From NCBI GenBank assembly GCA_035640715.1, contig DASQVO010000318.1:1-6078 (forward strand): a stretch of DNA of 6,078 nucleotides, written 5' to 3'. The DNA is from DASQVO01 sp035640715 (GTDB lineage: Bacteria; Actinomycetota; Actinomycetes; Streptosporangiales; Streptosporangiaceae). Of the stretch, positions 5,906 to 6,078 are shown piece after piece (the stretch's first letter is position 1; each line of letters begins with the position of its first letter). Below the pieces are notes generated by a model. That model made no database searches. It had not been told where the DNA came from and was given only the letters and a program-made list of their open reading frames with translations. The position numbers and the translations under genes were made by a program.

Positions 5906-5934
5906 TCGACGCCGCACTGGACGGCCGCTATTGT
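5906..5934 (+). promoter_or_regulatory. Candidate promoter for pcaI
   Basis: TCGACG at 5906-5911 and TATTGT at 5929-5934 are 17 bases apart; each matches four of six consensus bases of a housekeeping promoter. A start near 5941 would leave a leader of about 70 bases before pcaI. TATGCT at 5968-5973 is a rival -10 without a good -35. The 157-base gap after pcaC suggests that pcaI has its own start site. Confidence 0.35.
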
Positions 5935-5947
5935 ACGGATAACGAAC
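5933..5947. promoter_or_regulatory. Candidate IclR/PcaR-type operator upstream of pcaI
   Basis: GTACGGATAACGAAC has the symmetric outer pattern GT-n-CG, five bases, CG-n-AC. As I recall it, the Pseudomonas putida PcaR site is GTTCGATAATCGCAC, which has the same skeleton and lies at the pcaI -10 element. Here the motif overlaps the candidate -10 (TATTGT) and start site, about 70 bases before pcaI. Control by an IclR-family regulator responding to a pathway intermediate is an inference; no regulator gene is in the window. Confidence 0.45.
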
Positions 5948-6013
5948 GAGTGTGCACCCTGCGGTCGTATGCTCGTCCGGCGGGCCGGCGGAGCAACGCG
6001 CGACGGGAGCGAA

Positions 6014-6078
6014 ATGGCCGAGATCGTGTCACTGACCGAGGCGGTCGCACAGGCGATCCGGGACGGCGACACCGTGGC
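6014..6078 (+). CDS. pcaI: 3-oxoadipate CoA-transferase subunit A, 5' part
   Basis: Only the first 21 complete codons are present; the window ends inside the gene. The start, MAEIVSLTEAVAQAIRDGDT, closely resembles the N-terminus of the CatI/PcaI-type alpha subunit of 3-oxoadipate CoA-transferase (MAEL..LREAV....DGDTVALEGF in relatives I recall). With subunit B it transfers CoA from succinyl-CoA to 3-oxoadipate, the step before thiolytic cleavage. GGGAG at 6005-6009, four bases before the ATG, is a good ribosome site. The position after pcaB and pcaC supports the assignment. A related glutaconate-type CoA-transferase alpha subunit cannot be excluded from so few residues. pcaJ would be expected directly downstream. 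Confidence 0.75.
   Translation, partial: MAEIVSLTEAVAQAIRDGDTV

Noticed and set aside
5900..5915. Terminator after pcaC
   Set aside because: GCGGC and GCCGC could form a five-pair stem with a six-base loop, but it is short, lacks a T-run and overlaps the candidate pcaI promoter.

Overview
The window is very GC-rich, with G or C strongly favoured at third codon positions, and its best protein resemblances (from memory of family sequences) are to Streptomyces-like Actinobacteria. It looks like ordinary chromosomal metabolic DNA. I see no insertion sequence, phage gene, CRISPR array, tRNA or rRNA.

Layout. Bases 1-176 hold no gene I can support, but contain a perfect 14-bp palindrome. At 177-905 (+) is an AmiS/UreI-family membrane channel with an unusually long Ala/Pro-rich loop after its first membrane segment. 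About 340 bases without a clear gene follow, then a small two-CxxC zinc-ribbon protein (+, ending at 1439). That gene meets the next one tail to tail, and the two stop codons share a single TTAA. On the minus strand, a 4-aminobutyrate aminotransferase (gabT, 3764 to 2394) is followed 16 bases later by a spermidine-synthase-like methyltransferase-fold protein (2377 to 1436), a probable two-gene operon.

Divergent from gabT, across about 150 bases, runs a protocatechuate-branch beta-ketoadipate cluster on the plus strand: pcaB (3-carboxy-cis,cis-muconate cycloisomerase), pcaC (4-carboxymuconolactone decarboxylase, 5 bases after pcaB) and, after a 157-base gap, the first 21 complete codons of pcaI (3-oxoadipate CoA-transferase subunit A), cut by the window end. 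The gap before pcaI carries a plausible promoter and an IclR/PcaR-type inverted repeat.

How the genes work together. PcaB converts 3-carboxymuconate to 4-carboxymuconolactone, PcaC decarboxylates it to the 3-oxoadipate enol-lactone, and PcaI (with PcaJ, outside the window) activates 3-oxoadipate with CoA. The intermediate enol-lactonase PcaD and the ring-opening PcaHG are not in this window. GabT would feed succinate semialdehyde to central metabolism, so the divergent locus handles two carbon sources that both lead to succinate or succinyl-CoA.

The most unusual sequence features are protein-level changes in conserved enzymes: a 15-bp tandem repeat coding KIREG at the PcaB C-terminus, a Gly/Ser-rich insertion beside the PcaB catalytic loop, and a 15-bp duplication in the AmiS loop. 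I did not find a convincing new defence or mobile system.
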